Assembly (NCBI GenBank): GCA_029204225.1
Contig: CM055101.1
Span: 34,663,683 to 34,727,682, forward strand
From: Diphasiastrum complanatum
Lineage: Eukaryota; Streptophyta; Lycopodiopsida; Lycopodiales; Lycopodiaceae
Reading direction: 5' to 3'
Length of the DNA stretch: 64,000 nucleotides
Both the position numbers and the translations under genes were made by a program. The notes under the pieces were generated by a model. The model was not told the origin of the DNA and made no database searches. It worked only from the letters and a program-made list of their open reading frames with translations. Positions 60,877 through 64,000 of the stretch are shown one piece after another (positions within the stretch are counted from its first letter, which is position 1; every line of letters begins with the position of its first letter).

Positions 60877-62700
60877 CACAAAGCTAAGAGAGGATGAATA
60901 GTAGAGTTCGAAACAAAAAGATGATAAATAGGTATGAATATAAGAAACCAACTTTTAATAAATGTTGATCGTCTTTCCTATAGCTAAACCACATTTGTTA
61001 ATCTAACTACAATTAGTTCAAAATAGACTTATGTTTATCACAAGTGTTAAGCCTTGGGCACTCGAGAAAGTTGCGGGCAACAAGTACAGTCCAATCACAA
61101 GTACCCTACGACAGAAGTTCCAAATTGTACAAAAAATATGATCGGAAAGTTCTAAAAAGATTTCGTCCACAACAATCAACGTTACGATTTTTTTACACGT
61201 GTAAATACATAATTGGGCCATAATAGTTGAATATCAAAAAAACATCTTGACAAAAGGCCCTTTTGGTGTTCATACTACCTCCAAATAATGAGAAACAAAT
61301 ATTGAAGTTGGGGCACGAGGAGGTCGACCATTCCACTAGAATGATTTGTTGCAATTTTTTTGCTAATACATACTCTACAGATTAAGTGTAGTTCTACTAG
61401 TATTGTACATTTCAAACTGCTTGCAAGTGCAGCAACAATTACAATTTTTTTTGCATGGCTAAATATAGGGATTTGTCAATATAGGCAGGAGCTAGACTAG
61501 CTAGAGAGATGCATTGATACAGAGCAATCCTAGAAAAAGATGTAGGAATTTCTAGGAGTTGTCATATGTTGATGATGAGACTCTAAAACATTAGTTTGTA
61601 TCTTTCTTTTCAATGGAATTCTATATTTTATCATTTATGTTTTGACTCTCAATTTTTGACAAAGGCTTCCCACCACTCAAACAATTTTTGGTACTTACAT
61701 TTGCTACTTGTTCATCAATTGAGAGCTCAATAGTACTGGTATCAATGATTCGATTTGCAGTAGTAGACTAGTGTTGTTTGATTAAATCCAATGTCTTGCG
61801 ATTTCTATCATTTTTGAGAATATAGAAATCTGTGCATTAATCAATGTATAACTTTGGCACTGTTTTATCTGTTTCACTACAAGCTAATTTTGCCAATTAC
61901 CAAAAAAAAATGTAATAGTTATGTTTATCATTGATGTGAAGCAATGGAGCTGATTTCAAATCATTTGCCATCGATGTTGACAAAAAATTTCATAGTGATC
62001 ACTATTTGGTTCACGTGCAAATTTGGCAAACCTAATTGATTACTTTAGTTTCCTGACCTAGCAAAGGATCATATGTTGTTGAGTTAAAATTGATCAAAAA
62101 GCTCTAGAACTCTAAGTCAACTATTTAGATTTTTTTATAAAAGACTTTGGAGATTAATTAAGTGTTGAAAAGATATTGTACTCTAGGATCCTTTGTGATT
62201 ACACTAATTTACCTACCATAGTCAAGTGCTAAAATGCAACCTCAAATCCCAACCACACTAAGCTAGAATCACAACCTATATACAAAACTACAGGACATAC
62301 TACTACCAACACACCCATACTTGAACGATTGTTTTGAGATCTCGTCTAGATGTGGATTGCAACATCACTTAGAAAATGATATATCCCAACAATGATAGAG
62401 ATGTATTTTGCTTGTTCAAATCGAGCACAAGAATGTACTTGATAAGTGATGTTTATAGCCAGCCAAGGGGAATCTTGTTCAAATTAAGGTGGATCAACTT
62501 TTTTCATGACTTCAGTGTGGCAGGTCTGGACGCCAATTCACATAACTATTTTGCCTTACTATTGTCCAAGGCTTGGCCTTTCAAGTGAAATCAGTATTAG
62601 CCACAAAAATCTGAGCCATTGAAAAAAGGATGTTGATCCAATGGAGGAAGAAGGAGACTAGGCCAGGTGGAAGGCCACCTCTTATAGCCACGTACTCTCC
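60877..62700. other. Unassigned sequence
   Basis: AT-rich with short frames only. Near 61390 the phrase TTCTACTAGTATTGT also occurs in the copia leader near 16752, so a degraded copia leader is possible. No gene recognised. Confidence 0.4.
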
Positions 62701-62835
62701 TTGCTTCTTTACTTACTAGTTATCGTTTTCTCTCAAATCTTATTACTATCACCATCTCTCTCTCTCTCACTCACACACAAATTTTTTCATATTACGATCT
62801 CTCGTTTGATCTCTCTCTCGCGTAGTGGAAGATGG
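62701..62835 (+). promoter_or_regulatory. CT-rich leader of a possible gene
   Basis: A CT-rich stretch with (CT)n and CACACACA, ending GGAAGATGGCAGAAAGC. It resembles a plant 5' UTR. The ATG frame closes after four further codons, so if a gene starts here it is spliced or the ATG is upstream of the true start. Confidence 0.25.
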
Positions 62836-63493
62836 CAGAAAGCAAATAGAAATGCATGGAGGCTGTTAGTTTATACGGCTTTTCGCTTTGAAACTTCGTG
62901 CAGCCTTAAGCTTGCATGCATGCCCAGTTAAGCACAGATCAATTACTGGGATATTATATATTGTCGGCACATGAAACTTCATGTCGGTGGATTTTGCTCT
63001 CGATGAAGTTGAGGTTAAGACTTAGTGGGTCATAATTCGTTGCAGAAGTGGAGCAGATTGGACAATTCTTTGATCTTTCTAGCAACGGCGCTAGTGTTCT
63101 AATCAGGCGGGTGCTCGTGTTTTGTTTATGAGCTGGGTAAGGAGACACATTTGACCGTTATTTTGCTACTATGGATACTGTCCACGAGATTTCTTTCTTT
63201 TAGCTAATTTGATTCTCCACGAAAAAGAGGTTGGATTAATTATTCTGATTATTTCTGCCTTATCAGCATATGCATCGATGCCTTATCTAATCAAAATTCT
63301 TGCTGCTATTTCAAGGCATGCACGAGGTGCTGTTTATGCGCCTAATTTTGGAATTATTGTGTTTTTGGCAATAACTAAGAGAACTTGGCGGATCTGTTAA
63401 ATATAGCTGTGTGTGAAAATTGTCTTACTAATTTGCAGCTGATATACTTTTTTGAGTTCGTCTTATAATTGTCTTCAAAAAAGTAAAATATAG

Positions 63494-63690
63494 GAGGTTG
63501 CTGTCCTCGAGTTGCATCATCCTGAGTCTGGAGCGGTACCGGTTGCGACTGCTTCTATTGATGATGCTAACTTGTCTCCAAGGAAACGTTTAACTGAGTC
63601 TATAATTTTCATCTGGAATCTTCATGCACACCCATCTGGCTTTGGATCATATTTAATGAACGTTCTCTCGTCAAACATTTATTGTAATTT
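63494..63690 (+). CDS. Possible internal exon of an unknown gene
   Basis: 197 bp open in one frame between an ATATAG acceptor and a GTAAGT donor. It reads EVAVLELHHPESGAVPVATA, DDANLSPRKR and IIFIWNLHAHPSGFGSYLMN. A smaller candidate exon lies near 63045-63110 (VEQIGQFFDLSSNGASVLIR). Another acceptor (TTCGCAG) sits at about 63981-63987, so a gene may run past the window edge. No family recognised. Confidence 0.3.
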
Positions 63691-64000
63691 GTAAGTTTTA
63701 AGTTTAGGGTGTTAAATATCTTTTGTTCTTCTTGAGAGTTCCAGCAAATTCGCATCCTTTACTAGTCGGCTTTCATTTATCCAGGCCAGACTTTTGAACG
63801 TAATTTCTCCTTAAGCATGTGTTTTGGGAGCAGCATTGGATAGTGGTGGCAGATTTTTCATATTATGCATCTGAGTTTATTAATTTATTTAACTGTATAA
63901 TGAATGGATGAATGAGTGTTTCAATCCATGTAAAATAAAATTATGCAGAAGGTTGAATTATCACACTAGAAGTGCTTGATTTCGCAGGGTATTTGAATCT

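Overview
The window is nuclear DNA of a land plant. It is AT-rich and intron-bearing, full of decayed Ty1/copia and Ty3/gypsy retrotransposons, long (CT/GA)n microsatellites and plant-type TATA and G-box signals, with one conserved host-like glycosyltransferase gene. A large, repeat-rich genome such as that of a fern or another non-flowering lineage is a guess; nothing here fixes the species.

Layout. 1-14.9 kb is a mosaic of broken elements: a gypsy pol remnant (1.4-2.9 kb, minus), a CACTA scrap (3.1 kb), the 5' half of a copia element (3.9-6.5 kb, minus) and its 3' half elsewhere (11.1-12.1 kb, plus). Each half abuts an unusual (AC)n-core-(CT)n repeat. There are also LTR-like direct repeats (7.7-9.1 kb), two foldback elements (9.7 and 14.5 kb), another copia fragment (12.1-13.0 kb) and a second gypsy remnant (13.2-14.3 kb). 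At 15.47-21.63 kb lies a complete copia element with two 682-bp LTRs, a 5-bp target duplication, primer site and polypurine tract; its polyprotein has two frameshifts and one stop. 21.6-24.5 kb holds unknown duplicated coding-like remnants and an inverted copia scrap. 25.2-29.7 kb is a third, more decayed copia element. 29.7-34.3 kb holds another copia scrap, tandem repeats and a gypsy-type LTR. 34.4-35.3 kb is an unknown exon followed by a 197-bp (AG)n tract.

39.17-42.66 kb is a three-exon gene for a membrane-anchored protein with two glycosyltransferase-like regions. It is the only gene here that looks intact.

44.1-60.9 kb is the most unusual part. A four-gene cassette of about 8.15 kb occurs twice. 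Gene 1 (minus) encodes a histone H3-like protein: the tail starts MARTKSTA or MARTKQTA and is followed by an H3 fold. It is joined through a basic/serine-rich linker to a C-terminal region resembling Ulp1/C48 SUMO-type cysteine proteases. Gene 2 (plus, divergent) encodes an acidic protein. Gene 3 (minus) has a D ... GDLK ... CxxC ... RxxE pattern suggesting a DDE transposase. Gene 4 encodes an unknown protein. Genes 1 and 2 share a G-box-rich bidirectional promoter with two outward TATA boxes. Both copies are damaged, but conserved introns and protein-level similarity show they once coded for proteins. I infer a large DNA mobile element, or an integrated virus-like element, that carries its own H3 mimic fused to a deconjugating protease.

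The right end (60.9-64 kb) is mostly featureless, with a CT-rich leader and a possible first exons region of another gene running off the edge.
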